From positions 1,736,001 to 1,800,000 of the forward strand of contig NZ_CP065800.1 in NCBI RefSeq assembly GCF_023206215.1: DNA of 64,000 nucleotides, written 5' to 3'. The notes beneath the pieces are model-generated. The model saw nothing but the letters and a program-made list of their open reading frames with translations, had not been told where the DNA came from and did no database searches. Source of the stretch: Butyrivibrio fibrisolvens. Lineage in GTDB: Bacteria; Bacillota; Clostridia; Lachnospirales; Lachnospiraceae. A program made the position numbers and the translations under genes. Below are positions 35,245-44,608 of this stretch, piece after piece; within the stretch, counting starts at the first letter, position 1, and each line of letters opens with the position of its first letter.

Positions 35245-36045
35245 ATGGTAATTATAAAAATAAGTGAAAAGACTGTGCAGTGCAGTATTGCTGCTCAGGA
35301 ACTTCATGAGATCGGACTTACACCTGAAGCTCTTTTACATGGAGAAGAAAAGAGTATTCCATTTATGACGCAGCTCAATCAGGAAGTTGGGCAGCAGCTG
35401 TCATATGATCCTGAGAATGAAGTTATGATGATGAGCAGGAATCTGATGGCTGATGGAAGTGTACGTATATATGCGGTTAAGATGGACAATGATGATATAC
35501 AAAGTTCTGCAGACCGCCTTCGCAGTATTGCTCAGGGAATTCTGGATTATCTCACACAGGACAAGATAGATGCAGTCAAAGCTGAAAAAGGCAAGGATAA
35601 AAGTGATGCACTAAATAAACTTGTCGAAGGAATGAATAATATGGTAGGTCGTATGTATCTTGAAGAGAGCAAAGAAGGTCAGGAACTTATCAGTGCTCTT
35701 GAGAAGATACAGGAAGTTAATGTCATATCTAAGCCTGCGCTTGAATATCAGCGCTATATGGGCGAATTCGATAATCTTGATAAGGTGATAAGATTTTCAA
35801 AGATCGCATCGGCTATGCCGATAGTGGATTCTGCGCTCTATAAGGCGGATGACAGATACTATCTTATGATGGGACTTCAGACTGACAGCGAGGCTGTTGT
35901 ATATGAACTTCGAAAAGCCGGTATCGAGTACGCAAGTGCTCTTAGCGTTAATTCACCGGAAGAACTGCATCTTGCTGAGACTGCAGAGCGCATTATAGCA
36001 AAAGATGCTATTTCTCATCTGGCTGAACTGGAAGCCGAGAGCTGA
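35245..36045 (+). CDS. mecA: Adaptor protein MecA
   Basis: A 266-residue adaptor that brings substrates to the ClpC-ClpP protease. The N-terminal substrate-binding part (IIKISEKTVQCSIAAQELHEIGL) and the C-terminal ClpC-binding alpha/beta domain (FDNLDKVIRFSKIASAMPIVDSALYKADDRYYLMM) fit the family. A charged linker near 105-125 joins them. A GAGGAGTGAGG tract precedes the ATG. The CIRCE-like operator places it in the heat-shock response, as expected for a Clp partner. Confidence 0.85.
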   Translation: MVIIKISEKTVQCSIAAQELHEIGLTPEALLHGEEKSIPFMTQLNQEVGQQLSYDPENEVMMMSRNLMADGSVRIYAVKMDNDDIQSSADRLRSIAQGILDYLTQDKIDAVKAEKGKDKSDALNKLVEGMNNMVGRMYLEESKEGQELISALEKIQEVNVISKPALEYQRYMGEFDNLDKVIRFSKIASAMPIVDSALYKADDRYYLMMGLQTDSEAVVYELRKAGIEYASALSVNSPEELHLAETAERIIAKDAISHLAELEAES

Positions 36046-36112
36046 CTATAATGAAGCTTTTTGTTAAGATGTAGTATCGCAGTATATATAACCAAGCATC
36101 AAGGATCTGATT

Positions 36113-36943
36113 ATGAATAAATTTGATGATGTAGCGATTTTTAATTTTACAGGTGTATATGAAAGCGAGGATTTCTATAGAAATATAGATAATCCTCGCT
36201 TTATTGAATGCAAGGACATAAGCGGAACAGATTGCTTTTGCGACGATGATGGAGAGAGAACGATCAGAAATATCATAGAAGGTGAGAAAGTTCCTCTTCG
36301 AGGTATTCATTTTATAGATAATGGCAATTATCATTATATGTCACATATCTTTACTTCAATGATTGAAGAACCCTTTGATCTTATATATTTTGATAATCAT
36401 CCTGATATGAAGCCTTCCATGTTTGGCGATATCCTTTCTTGCGGTAGCTGGGTCAAAAAAGTAATTGAAACTAACGTAAATGTCAGAAACGTCATAGCTG
36501 TCGGAATTAATAAAGAGCTATTTGATGAAATAGATGATGCCGTAAGAAAAAAAGTGACATTGGTGTCAATCTGCGATAGCGTATGCGGAATAGAAAATGA
36601 TGTTTACAAAAGTCTTGACTATGACAATATTAACGTTGGAGATGGTACTAAAAACTTTGATAACACTATGAACAGAATTATGGACGGGTTATCGCATGAC
36701 CTTCCTGTATATATTTCTGTTGACAAAGATGTATTGTCTCCGGATCAGTTAAAGACCAATTGGGACCAGGGAACTATGCTGGCAGATACTCTTTTAGAGA
36801 TTATAAAACGACTCGTAGGGTCAAAAAAAGTATTGGGCATAGATATATGCGGCGAAGTAAGTATAGATACAGATTGTGACTATGACCTGGAGATTCAGAA
36901 GAACAACAGTTTTAACAAGAGGATTTTAACAGAGTTATCATGA
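36113..36943 (+). CDS. Arginase/ureohydrolase-fold protein
   Basis: A 276-residue cytoplasmic protein with the dinuclear-metal motifs of the arginase/agmatinase/formiminoglutamase superfamily: GNYHYM, YFDNHPDMK and SVDKDVLSP. It is divergent from true arginases, and the substrate cannot be told. AAGGAT lies upstream of the ATG. It follows mecA by 67 bases and could share its transcript. A short terminator-free gap leads to the tRNA cluster. Confidence 0.7.
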   Translation: MNKFDDVAIFNFTGVYESEDFYRNIDNPRFIECKDISGTDCFCDDDGERTIRNIIEGEKVPLRGIHFIDNGNYHYMSHIFTSMIEEPFDLIYFDNHPDMKPSMFGDILSCGSWVKKVIETNVNVRNVIAVGINKELFDEIDDAVRKKVTLVSICDSVCGIENDVYKSLDYDNINVGDGTKNFDNTMNRIMDGLSHDLPVYISVDKDVLSPDQLKTNWDQGTMLADTLLEIIKRLVGSKKVLGIDICGEVSIDTDCDYDLEIQKNNSFNKRILTELS

Positions 36944-37017
36944 AGACTGTATCTTCTATATAATAATGTTAATGCGCGATCGATAAAACGATTTTTTGGA
37001 AAAAATGCAAATAGGTG

Positions 37018-37046
37018 TTGACATTAAATGATCAAAAGGATATCAT
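37018..37046 (+). promoter_or_regulatory. Promoter of the first tRNA-Leu gene
   Basis: TTGACA (37018-37023), a 17-base spacer and TATCAT (37041-37046). The transcript then begins with GTCGCGTGCAG, repeated after the second promoter at 37362. Confidence 0.75.
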
Positions 37047-37090
37047 ATAACAGTCGCGTGCAGCGAGTATGGCGACAAATTATAAGGTTT

Positions 37091-37175
37091 GCGGGAATGT
37101 CGGAATTGGCAGACGAGCAAGACTAAGGATCTTGTGACCGCTTAGGTCGTGAGGGTTCAAGTCCCTTTTCCCGCA
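37091..37175 (+). tRNA. tRNA-Leu (anticodon AAG), copy 1
   Basis: An 85-base type II tRNA with acceptor GCGGGAA/TTCCCGC, anticodon stem CAAGA/TCTTG, loop CTAAGGA (anticodon AAG) and a long variable arm (GACCGCTTAGGTC). CCA is not encoded. It is identical to the gene at 37571. Confidence 0.93.
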
Positions 37176-37178
37176 CGA

Positions 37179-37209
37179 AGAGCATCAGTCGGATGACTGG
37201 TGCTCTTTT
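37179..37209 (+). terminator. Terminator after tRNA-Leu copy 1
   Basis: AGAGCATCAGTC (37179-37190) pairs with GACTGGTGCTCT (37195-37206), followed by TTT. Confidence 0.8.
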
Positions 37210-37250
37210 GCGTTATCCATAAAATATAGTGACTACATAAAAGCACAATC

Positions 37251-37287
37251 ATATACATTTTTGAATCTTTGATTCAAAAATGTATAT
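37251..37287. repeat. Dispersed palindrome, copy 2
   Basis: A perfect 17-bp stem with a TTT loop (37251-37267 and 37271-37287). It shares about 35 identical bases with the element at 32018-32052. It stands between tRNA transcription units, after a terminator. Confidence 0.75.
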
Positions 37288-37361
37288 TTTCTGAAGGCTT
37301 GGATCTGAATTGTGTTTAGAATAAGTTTGAGTAAGTTTTTTGAAAAAATAAAAAATAAGTG

Positions 37362-37390
37362 TTGACATAAATCTCTCTAGAGGATAATAT
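37362..37390 (+). promoter_or_regulatory. Promoter of the second and third tRNA-Leu genes
   Basis: TTGACA (37362-37367), a 17-base spacer and TAATAT (37385-37390), followed by GTCGCGTGCAG as after the promoter at 37018. One transcript probably carries both downstream tRNAs. Confidence 0.8.
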
Positions 37391-37444
37391 AATACATGTC
37401 GCGTGCAGAGCGCGAGGGACTACAGCGTAGTGCACATGCTATAT

Positions 37445-37527
37445 GCAGGAATGGCGGAATGGCAGACGCGCATGGTTCAGGTCCATGTGATAGCAATATC
37501 ATGAGGGTTCAAGTCCCTTTTCCTGCA
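37445..37527 (+). tRNA. tRNA-Leu (anticodon CAG)
   Basis: An 83-base type II tRNA: acceptor GCAGGAA/TTCCTGC, anticodon stem CATGG/CCATG with loop TTCAGGT (anticodon CAG) and a long variable arm (GATAGCAATATC). No encoded CCA. Confidence 0.92.
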
Positions 37528-37570
37528 CTGCCTTACTTATAAGGCAAGCGATATAGTTAAATAAGGGTTT

Positions 37571-37655
37571 GCGGGAATGTCGGAATTGGCAGACGAGCAA
37601 GACTAAGGATCTTGTGACCGCTTAGGTCGTGAGGGTTCAAGTCCCTTTTCCCGCA
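37571..37655 (+). tRNA. tRNA-Leu (anticodon AAG), copy 2
   Basis: Identical over 85 bases to the tRNA at 37091-37175. Flanking similarity extends only a few bases upstream (GGTTT). It lies 43 bases after tRNA-Leu(CAG) without its own promoter. Confidence 0.93.
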
Positions 37656-37660
37656 CTAAA

Positions 37661-37691
37661 GAGTATTGATTATAAATCGATGCTCTTTTTT
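37661..37691 (+). terminator. Terminator of the tRNA-Leu cluster
   Basis: GAGTATTGATT (37661-37671) pairs with AATCGATGCTC (37675-37685) using two G-U pairs, followed by six T. Confidence 0.85.
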
Positions 37692-38056
37692 GTTCATTAT
37701 TGTAAGGTGCATTAAAAGCTTTACTTAATGAATTTTCGTTAATATCTACAATGAACTTTTTCTAAAGGCCAGGCGCTAAAAGCTTCTTTTTAAGCCTATC
37801 TAAAACAAAATGACCGACTTTCATTTCAAAAAATCATGTTTTTATGATGGTAATTATTATAAAAACTTTCGGAGCGTGTGGTATAATTTAGGAAGCTTTA
37901 TATTAGTACTTTTTACATGGCGTAGGATTAGTTTTTGCGAGAAAGTCTTTTTTAACATCAAGATCGGAAACGCCGCCGACATCAATGGTTTCTACAGCAT
38001 AATGTTTTTATCAATAAAATAACGAAATTACGTATTTGATTTGTTTAATATCAATA
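37692..38056. other. Intergenic region with an orphan extended -10 site
   Basis: No convincing gene was found. A 70-codon open frame (37810-38022) lacks a ribosome site. TGG-TATAAT at 37879-37887 is a perfect extended -10 with a weak -35. A GAAAC/GTTTC hairpin lies about 80-120 bases further on. A small RNA or long leader is possible but not shown. Confidence 0.3.
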
Positions 38057-38085
38057 TTGCCAATATATAGAAACGATATTATGAT
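38057..38085 (+). promoter_or_regulatory. Promoter of the coiled-coil gene
   Basis: TTGCCA (38057-38062), a 17-base spacer and TATGAT (38080-38085), about 100 bases before the start at 38186. A small ACGCT/AGCGT hairpin (38153-38166) precedes the ribosome site. Confidence 0.5.
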
Positions 38086-38185
38086 AATCTATCAGTGAGT
38101 TTATATGTATTTACAAAAAACATCAAAAATGTGATGAATTTGTCTGTCTTATACGCTTTATAGCGTTTGAAACATGAGGTTGATT

Positions 38186-38830
38186 ATGGCAGAACTGGAT
38201 CTTAAGAAGCTAAGTAGAGCTCAGCTTCTCGAAATGATGCTTAAGTTCTCTGAAGAAGCTGAGGCTGCAATTGCCCATGAAAAAGAACTTCAGGAACAGT
38301 TTAATAAGGAAAAAGAAGTTATCCTTCAACAGGCAGCAGATGAAAGAGAAGAAATGATGCATAAATTTGATGAAGAAAGAAATGAAATGCGTCAGAAGTT
38401 TGCAGAGCAGAAAGCACAGCAGCAGGCTAAATTCGATAAGGATATTGAAGGGCTTAAAGCAAGACTTGAGCGTGAGAAGGCTGCTATGAAAGATGAAGTT
38501 GATATGGCGCTTCATAAGATAAATAACTCGGGTACGCTTGCAGATGCAGCAGTGAGACTTGGCAATGTAATGGAATCTGCTCAAGAATCCGCTGATATGT
38601 ATGTAGAACTTATCAAAAAACAGATAGAAGCTGAATATGAGGATCTTCAAAATGACATGAAAGCGGCCAGAAGTCGAATCGAACTTCAGGAGAAGAAGTC
38701 GAGTGACAAATGCAAGGTCATGGAAGAGGATACAAGACGAAAGTGCTTAGAGCTTTTAAAAAAAGCTGAGTATGTCTACAAACATCCTGAGCTTGTGGCA
38801 GGTTTAGTACAAAATAGTAATAAGGCTTGA
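38186..38830 (+). CDS. Coiled-coil protein of unknown function
   Basis: A 214-residue, highly charged, almost wholly helical protein. A first short segment (LKKLSRAQLLEMMLKFSEEA) leads into a long heptad-like region rich in Glu, Lys and Gln (about 25-110), then a less charged helix (about 115-150) and another coiled coil. No membrane segment or enzyme motif is seen. ATG 38186, eight bases after GAGG, is preferred to ATG 38174, which lies inside the Shine-Dalgarno tract. A scaffold, cell-division or envelope-positioning role is possible, but nothing in the sequence decides it. Confidence 0.65.
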   Translation: MAELDLKKLSRAQLLEMMLKFSEEAEAAIAHEKELQEQFNKEKEVILQQAADEREEMMHKFDEERNEMRQKFAEQKAQQQAKFDKDIEGLKARLEREKAAMKDEVDMALHKINNSGTLADAAVRLGNVMESAQESADMYVELIKKQIEAEYEDLQNDMKAARSRIELQEKKSSDKCKVMEEDTRRKCLELLKKAEYVYKHPELVAGLVQNSNKA

Positions 38831-38941
38831 GCTTTTGCCTAACTATTTTGAATATTGTAAATCGGGTAAATGCAATAAGACATAAAAAGCTAATCTTATG
38901 TAACATACATGTTTTGATATATACAGGGATGGATTATATCG

Positions 38942-39556
38942 GTGAGTAGCAAAAATACTAATACTAAAGATAATGAACTTAAAAACATCAAGCCGACGAC
39001 ACAGCAGCTTAAAGATGCCCTTGATCACGAAATGCGTAAGCAGGAGTATAAGACTACATTTGCTAAAACAATAGGAATACTTGTGGCTGTTGCTGCGTTT
39101 TCTGTTCTTATTGCCAGCTTTTTTGTAAAAGTTCAAAAGATATCCGGAGAATCAATGTATCCGACGTTATCTACAGGGCAGATTGTAATAGCTTTTAAAA
39201 CAGATACGTTTGAGCCGGGACAGTTAGTTGCTTTTTATTATAACAACAAAGTGTTGATCAAAAGGGTAATAGGGTCACCAGGTGACTGGATCAATATAGA
39301 TAGTGAAGGCAATGTCACTGTAAATGGTGTGGTTTTGGATGAGCCATATCTTACAGAAAAGAGCCTTGAACCAACAGATATTGAATTTCCATACCAGGTG
39401 CCGGAAAGTAGATACTTTGTATTGGGGGATAACAGAAGTGTGTCTATAGATAGCCGTTCAGATGTAGTGGGATGCATCTCAAAAGAACAGCTAATCGGTC
39501 ACGTTCTATTCAGAATTTATCCATTTGGCGAATTTGGAATTATTACTAATAACTGA
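38942..39556 (+). CDS. lepB: Type I signal peptidase
   Basis: A 204-residue membrane serine protease that removes signal peptides. A cytoplasmic N-terminal stretch of about 40 residues precedes a single membrane helix (IGILVAVAAFSVLIASFFV). The catalytic Ser is in SGESMYPTL (about residue 71) and the Lys in VLIKRVIGSPGDW (about 106); VLGDNRSVSIDSR is the conserved box. The start is GTG. It lies 87 bases before the pilus genes in the same direction, which suggests a peptidase dedicated to pilin export, as in other pilus islands. Confidence 0.9.
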   Translation: MSSKNTNTKDNELKNIKPTTQQLKDALDHEMRKQEYKTTFAKTIGILVAVAAFSVLIASFFVKVQKISGESMYPTLSTGQIVIAFKTDTFEPGQLVAFYYNNKVLIKRVIGSPGDWINIDSEGNVTVNGVVLDEPYLTEKSLEPTDIEFPYQVPESRYFVLGDNRSVSIDSRSDVVGCISKEQLIGHVLFRIYPFGEFGIITNN

Positions 39557-39643
39557 CTATTGACAGGATTTTATTAGTAGGTGTGTTTTTTTGTGCGCCA
39601 AAATACAGGCTTTATAGGGAAGTTAAGTTAAGAGGAAACAGGG

Positions 39644-42600
39644 ATGCAGAAAAAAGGTGAAAATCGCATAAGAGAGTATTTGAGCAAAAGAAATCGCTAT
39701 AAGAGATGGATTTCTATTGTTATAGTACTTGCGATGCTTGTAGGTCTTACAACAATATACTCATTAAATCAGGATGCTTCAGCTACAACACAGGATGGCG
39801 CTGATGAAGTTGGAATGATACTTGAAGGATCAGATGGCAATGGGTCTGATAATAGTGACCATCAGACTGAGACTATTGTTAATAATAGCGGCGAAGGTTC
39901 TGACACCGAATCTGTTTCTGATGAGCAGGAAGATGACGGATCATCAGATGATACAAGGGCTGCTGATAATACAGATGAACAGAATACTTCTGATGAAGAG
40001 TCTGATGAGCATGAATCAGATGAGTCAGCTATAGAAGCTTCTGAACTTACTGATCTTAACGATGATGAATCAGCAAGTGCAGCATCAGCTTATACATCAT
40101 CAGATATTCAAAATGATGAAGATGATGAAGATGATTATGTTCCGGTTAATATCGCTGTTTTGGTAGTTGATGAAGATGGTAATGCCCTTGGTGGTGACTA
40201 CTTAGATATTGATATAGATGATATTTCTTTTGACTCAGATTCAGAAGTGAGTATTGATTCTTCTTTGTTTGGTAATGTTTCTATTACTAATGAAGATGGC
40301 AATACCACCTATTATGAATATGTAGCTAATTCTTTTGATGGAGAACAGATTCAGTCCATTAGAAGGCAGGAATATAAAGCTGATGATGCGGATACGGATC
40401 CTAGCTCTGATCACTTAGAATCAGATTCTTCTGAAGGTAGCAGATATAACTACTACTATTCTAAAGATAATACTGACTGGATCAAGATAACATCTGATGC
40501 AGAACTTATTATTACATATAAGACCAAAGGAGTAGCTGTAGATGTAAGAGCATCTGTTGTAGATGAGTTTGGAGAAGAGATAGATTCTTCATTTACAGAT
40601 ATGGATCTTCCGGCTTTTACAGACGATGTACTTGTCCTTGATGATGTAGATAATGCACCTGTAGCTAAGGTTCGTAAGGTGTTAAAAACATATAGCACAT
40701 ACAAAAAGTATAGTTCTGAATATACATATGTACGTGCAACAATTGATGGAAACATCGTCACAAGTATTAAAAGAACTCTTTTGGATGAAAATGACGGAGT
40801 ATATACATATTCATATACTATAGATGGTGAATCGTATATAGATATAACCAAAGATACAGTTGTAAAGTTTGAATATGCTTCAGATGATTCTGATACATAC
40901 AAGTTTACATATGACGATGATGATGTAGTAGTTACAGCCGTTTTACAAAATGCTAATGCTATTCCTGAAAATGCTGAGCTTCGTGCTACCAGGATCACAG
41001 AGGGAGAAGCCTTTGATGCATATATAGAAGCTCTTAATGCTGCTGATAATGAGAGTTCAAAAGATTCTGATCAGCCTGAGGAAGGATCTGGCTTATCAGA
41101 AGGAACTGATGAATCAGAAGAATCAGTAAAGCATACACAAGACAATACTCTTCTTTATGATATTGCTTTCATAGTATCTGAGAAGGATGATGAAGGTAAT
41201 GAAACTGAAGTTGAATATGAGCCTACAGAAGGATCTGTAAAGATCACAATAGAGTTTAAAAATAAGCAGCTTTCAGATATAGGCGTTTCTTCTCAGGAAG
41301 ATGTAGAAATATCACATATGATCCTTTCTGAAGAGGTTAAGGATACTGCAGCTACTACATTAGAAGCTTCTCAATCAGCTACTTCATCTGACATTACTAT
41401 AGAAGAGATAACAGCCAGTGCGGTAGAAGCAGGTAGTGATGCCTTGTCCAATGAAAAGATTGAGTTTTTGGCAGAAAGCTTTTCTGTATATGCTTTATCT
41501 TTTAATAACAGCATTCTTTATTATTACAACTACCAGTATGTGGATGACTTTGACTATCAGAAATCGCTCAATGCTGCATATGATTATGGTGTTGTAGCCA
41601 ATACATATTCCTGGTCAGGCGATACAGAAACCAACGTAATGGCAGGATATGTTAAGACAACAGGCAATGATGTCGGAGCATCAGTTAATTATAGTAATGC
41701 AGGTGGCAATAACTACTTTGGTGATTTTGAAGACAATATTACTACAGTTAACTTCCATACAGCTCCTGCTAACATCTATCTTGGAAGCGGAGCTACATCC
41801 AAATATAGTAATGGACGGATCAAATTTACTAATACTAGTGGAACAAATATTGTTAAGAACTCCGGAATCAGTGTTCCTACTGTCATAAACAGTATTGATG
41901 ATTATTATGCTAAGTATGAAGGCATAGGTGGTGCATTTGAAGCAAGTCACAGAGATAAGGGCGGAACAACAATCGATCTCCGAGGCGTCCCAAATGGAAC
42001 ATATGTTCTTACTTATACAGGCAATAATATTCATATAGATCACGAGAAGTTATATATATACCTTAACGAAGGTCAACACCTGATTCTTAACTGTACATCT
42101 TCTGATCTGTCCATAGGAACGTATGAACTTAACGGAACAGTAAGCTCTTCATATGTTGGAAACACAGACAAATCATATGACTGGCTTACAACTGCAGTTA
42201 TATTTAACGTTGTGAATGCCAGCAATGTTACTATAACCAATACCTGCGGTACATTTATAGCTCCTGATTCAGCTGTTGTGACAGGTGGTGTTAACGCCGG
42301 AGTTGTAGTTTCGAACTGTATCACTTCCTGCAATGAGTGGCATTATCACAATCATGATCTTCCGTCTGTTGAAGATTTCGGATACCTTCGTATCCATAAG
42401 ATGGTAGTTAATGATTTTGGTTCTGATTTTGTAAGAGATAAGACCAAAACTGCTCTGTTAAAACAAGTCACATTCAGAATAACCAATACAGCAGATAGTT
42501 CATATATAGTATTTACCGGATTTGTAACAGGTCAGACGGAATTAACATACAAATCTGATGGTAGAACTATAGCAGGTAGAGCGGTTGAATATGACAAATA

Positions 42601-44608
42601 CGGCAATCTTACAGGCAGAAGCTATGATGTAACTTATAATAACAGCGCCCAGTGGACTGTTTCTAAACTTCCTGTAGGAACTTATGTTGTAGATGAAGTA
42701 GCTGACGGACTTACACTTGGTTACAACGCTGTAGGCAATTATTATTATGCGATTACTGATTCCGGCCTTAGCAGAGTTACAAAATATGCTGTAACCACTG
42801 ATGCTAATGAAGGCAATAATAACTACGGAACAGGTGGAGAGAACCTGAGAAAAGTATTCTCAGTAGATGTCAGCAGCGGCAATCAGAACAATCTGTCAAA
42901 TGTAGGACAGACTGTTAGTGTAAGTAGTTGCTATTCAAAAACTCAGACCGTTCAGGTATGTAACTATTATTCAACACCTGTTGCACCTTTGGAGGTTACT
43001 AAGAACTTTAACGGCGGTATATGGGAAGATGACATGACCTTCTCATTTAAGCTTGAAGGTATAAGCGCTACTGATACTGTTCTTTCTGATGGAACCTTGG
43101 TATCCGGCGTAGCGGTTCCTATGCCCAAGGCAGATACTGTTACAGGTGATGGTATATCAGCAGTATTAAATGATGACAATACATATACTTTGTCTATAAA
43201 CAGTAGTGCAAAACATACGAACGAAGATGGTTCATATACTGCCAAGGCATCTTTTGGAAGTATCAGCTATGTATATGAAGGAACATATACATATAAGATC
43301 ACTGAAGAGATGACTGGTGCTAACGGAGTTATATATGATACCAGTGTGTATTATGCAACAGTAGTAGTATCCAAGCAGTATACAACTTTCCAAAAGACGT
43401 ATTCTACCTGGGTCAACTATCCGGATGGTAGAGAAGCAGGCGCTTTTAGTAGCGGTGATAAAGATAATGTATCTTTAACCAAAACGGAGGACTTCTTCTA
43501 TCTAGGAGCTGATGTTGTTTATACAGATGAATCAGGACAAAAAGTTGCGGCAAGCTCTGTAAGACTTAATTCGGGACTTAACACAGCTAATCCTGTCAGC
43601 AACCCTTACATTACCACTTATGACTCTTCATATAACCAAAATGGAGTGGTATTTGTAAACAGCTATGCAGCCATCAAGGTTGTTAAGAGCGCTGCAGTAG
43701 AAGGAACCATAGCAAATGGAACAGAATTCTCTTTCCGCGTATATGATTCTGAGGGCAAAGCTTTAAAGGTTTACGGTTACAGCGTAGATGCAAACGGCAA
43801 TGTAACAAAGTATGAAAAAACCAAGGATCGTAACATCGTTCAGGTTGGCGGTTATGTAGTTATCACAGGATATAAATCCGGTGAAGATGCTAATGGAGAC
43901 GAGATCATTTCTAATCTTGTCCCTGGAAGCTTATATACTATCGTCGAGTTAACCTCGAATGAAGGCGACAAGATAGATGGAGCGCCTTTAGGTTATAAAG
44001 TAAGCTATTTTGTTATGACACCGGAAAACATGACACCTGTAGAAGGCAATACAGTAGCTTTTACAAGCGGCCTTTCTACTGTGAATATTGTTAATGATAA
44101 GCTTGCTCAGCTTACAGTCAAAAAGACCTGGCTGTCATCATCTGGCGAAGATGATTCAAAGAGCCATACTTATCTTGATCTTAGTTTGTACAGAAAGACT
44201 CAGGATGAAAATGAATGGACTTTTGTACAAACGCTGCAGCTGACCAGTGCAAATGAATGGAGTTATACATTTGAGGATCTGCCTGCTTTTGATGCAAGCG
44301 GCAATGCTTATCTTTACAGAGTGGCTGAAGATGATGCATACAATTCACTCTACAGCATTACATATTCTTATGTTGATGGTAATGGCAATACGACAACTGT
44401 AGAGGGAAGCCCTGAATATGCAATGAATATTAACGGCAGCACCTATGATTATGGTCAGCTGACTATTACCAATAAGTCGCTTGTTAATAACACACTTCCT
44501 TCTACAGGAGGTATCGGAACGATTATATTCAGGATCATAGGTGGACTTTTAGTACTTGCAGCAATTGTATTCTTTATTTTGAAAAGAACTAAAAAGAGCA
44601 GATCATAA
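39644..44608 (+). CDS. Giant LPxTG pilus tip/adhesin protein
   Basis: A 1654-residue cell-wall protein. A signal peptide (ISIVIVLAMLVGLTTIYS) is followed by a Ser/Asp/Glu-rich stalk (about 45-170), beta-rich repeats and a central adhesin-like part (about 630-920; many NN, TNT and SG stretches). A FctA-type isopeptide pilin domain lies near 1115-1265 (LEVTKNFNGGIWEDDMTFSF, YTYKITEEM), more beta domains follow, and a Cna-B domain lies near 1489-1600. The sorting signal is LPSTGG (about 1616), a hydrophobic helix and KRTKKSRS. Being first and largest in a pilin-sortase operon, it is probably the tip adhesin; its target, perhaps plant fibre or a host surface, is unknown. Confidence 0.85.
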   Translation: MQKKGENRIREYLSKRNRYKRWISIVIVLAMLVGLTTIYSLNQDASATTQDGADEVGMILEGSDGNGSDNSDHQTETIVNNSGEGSDTESVSDEQEDDGSSDDTRAADNTDEQNTSDEESDEHESDESAIEASELTDLNDDESASAASAYTSSDIQNDEDDEDDYVPVNIAVLVVDEDGNALGGDYLDIDIDDISFDSDSEVSIDSSLFGNVSITNEDGNTTYYEYVANSFDGEQIQSIRRQEYKADDADTDPSSDHLESDSSEGSRYNYYYSKDNTDWIKITSDAELIITYKTKGVAVDVRASVVDEFGEEIDSSFTDMDLPAFTDDVLVLDDVDNAPVAKVRKVLKTYSTYKKYSSEYTYVRATIDGNIVTSIKRTLLDENDGVYTYSYTIDGESYIDITKDTVVKFEYASDDSDTYKFTYDDDDVVVTAVLQNANAIPENAELRATRITEGEAFDAYIEALNAADNESSKDSDQPEEGSGLSEGTDESEESVKHTQDNTLLYDIAFIVSEKDDEGNETEVEYEPTEGSVKITIEFKNKQLSDIGVSSQEDVEISHMILSEEVKDTAATTLEASQSATSSDITIEEITASAVEAGSDALSNEKIEFLAESFSVYALSFNNSILYYYNYQYVDDFDYQKSLNAAYDYGVVANTYSWSGDTETNVMAGYVKTTGNDVGASVNYSNAGGNNYFGDFEDNITTVNFHTAPANIYLGSGATSKYSNGRIKFTNTSGTNIVKNSGISVPTVINSIDDYYAKYEGIGGAFEASHRDKGGTTIDLRGVPNGTYVLTYTGNNIHIDHEKLYIYLNEGQHLILNCTSSDLSIGTYELNGTVSSSYVGNTDKSYDWLTTAVIFNVVNASNVTITNTCGTFIAPDSAVVTGGVNAGVVVSNCITSCNEWHYHNHDLPSVEDFGYLRIHKMVVNDFGSDFVRDKTKTALLKQVTFRITNTADSSYIVFTGFVTGQTELTYKSDGRTIAGRAVEYDKYGNLTGRSYDVTYNNSAQWTVSKLPVGTYVVDEVADGLTLGYNAVGNYYYAITDSGLSRVTKYAVTTDANEGNNNYGTGGENLRKVFSVDVSSGNQNNLSNVGQTVSVSSCYSKTQTVQVCNYYSTPVAPLEVTKNFNGGIWEDDMTFSFKLEGISATDTVLSDGTLVSGVAVPMPKADTVTGDGISAVLNDDNTYTLSINSSAKHTNEDGSYTAKASFGSISYVYEGTYTYKITEEMTGANGVIYDTSVYYATVVVSKQYTTFQKTYSTWVNYPDGREAGAFSSGDKDNVSLTKTEDFFYLGADVVYTDESGQKVAASSVRLNSGLNTANPVSNPYITTYDSSYNQNGVVFVNSYAAIKVVKSAAVEGTIANGTEFSFRVYDSEGKALKVYGYSVDANGNVTKYEKTKDRNIVQVGGYVVITGYKSGEDANGDEIISNLVPGSLYTIVELTSNEGDKIDGAPLGYKVSYFVMTPENMTPVEGNTVAFTSGLSTVNIVNDKLAQLTVKKTWLSSSGEDDSKSHTYLDLSLYRKTQDENEWTFVQTLQLTSANEWSYTFEDLPAFDASGNAYLYRVAEDDAYNSLYSITYSYVDGNGNTTTVEGSPEYAMNINGSTYDYGQLTITNKSLVNNTLPSTGGIGTIIFRIIGGLLVLAAIVFFILKRTKKSRS

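Noticed and set aside
35245..36943. mecA and arginase-like gene as a toxin-antitoxin or defence pair
   Set aside because: Both match ordinary families, and the CIRCE-like operator explains the context better.
37091..37655. Duplicated tRNA-Leu as attachment sites of an integrated element
   Set aside because: Only ~480 bases separate the copies, with another tRNA between, and there is no integrase; simple tandem duplication is sufficient.
37810..38022. 70-codon open frame after the tRNA-Leu cluster
   Set aside because: No ribosome site; composition like non-coding AT-rich DNA; crossed by a promoter-like TGG-TATAAT.
39560..39565. TTGACA just after the signal peptidase gene as a pilus promoter
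   Set aside because: No acceptable -10 at 16-19 bases; the T-rich stretch downstream does not match. The pilus promoter remains unassigned.
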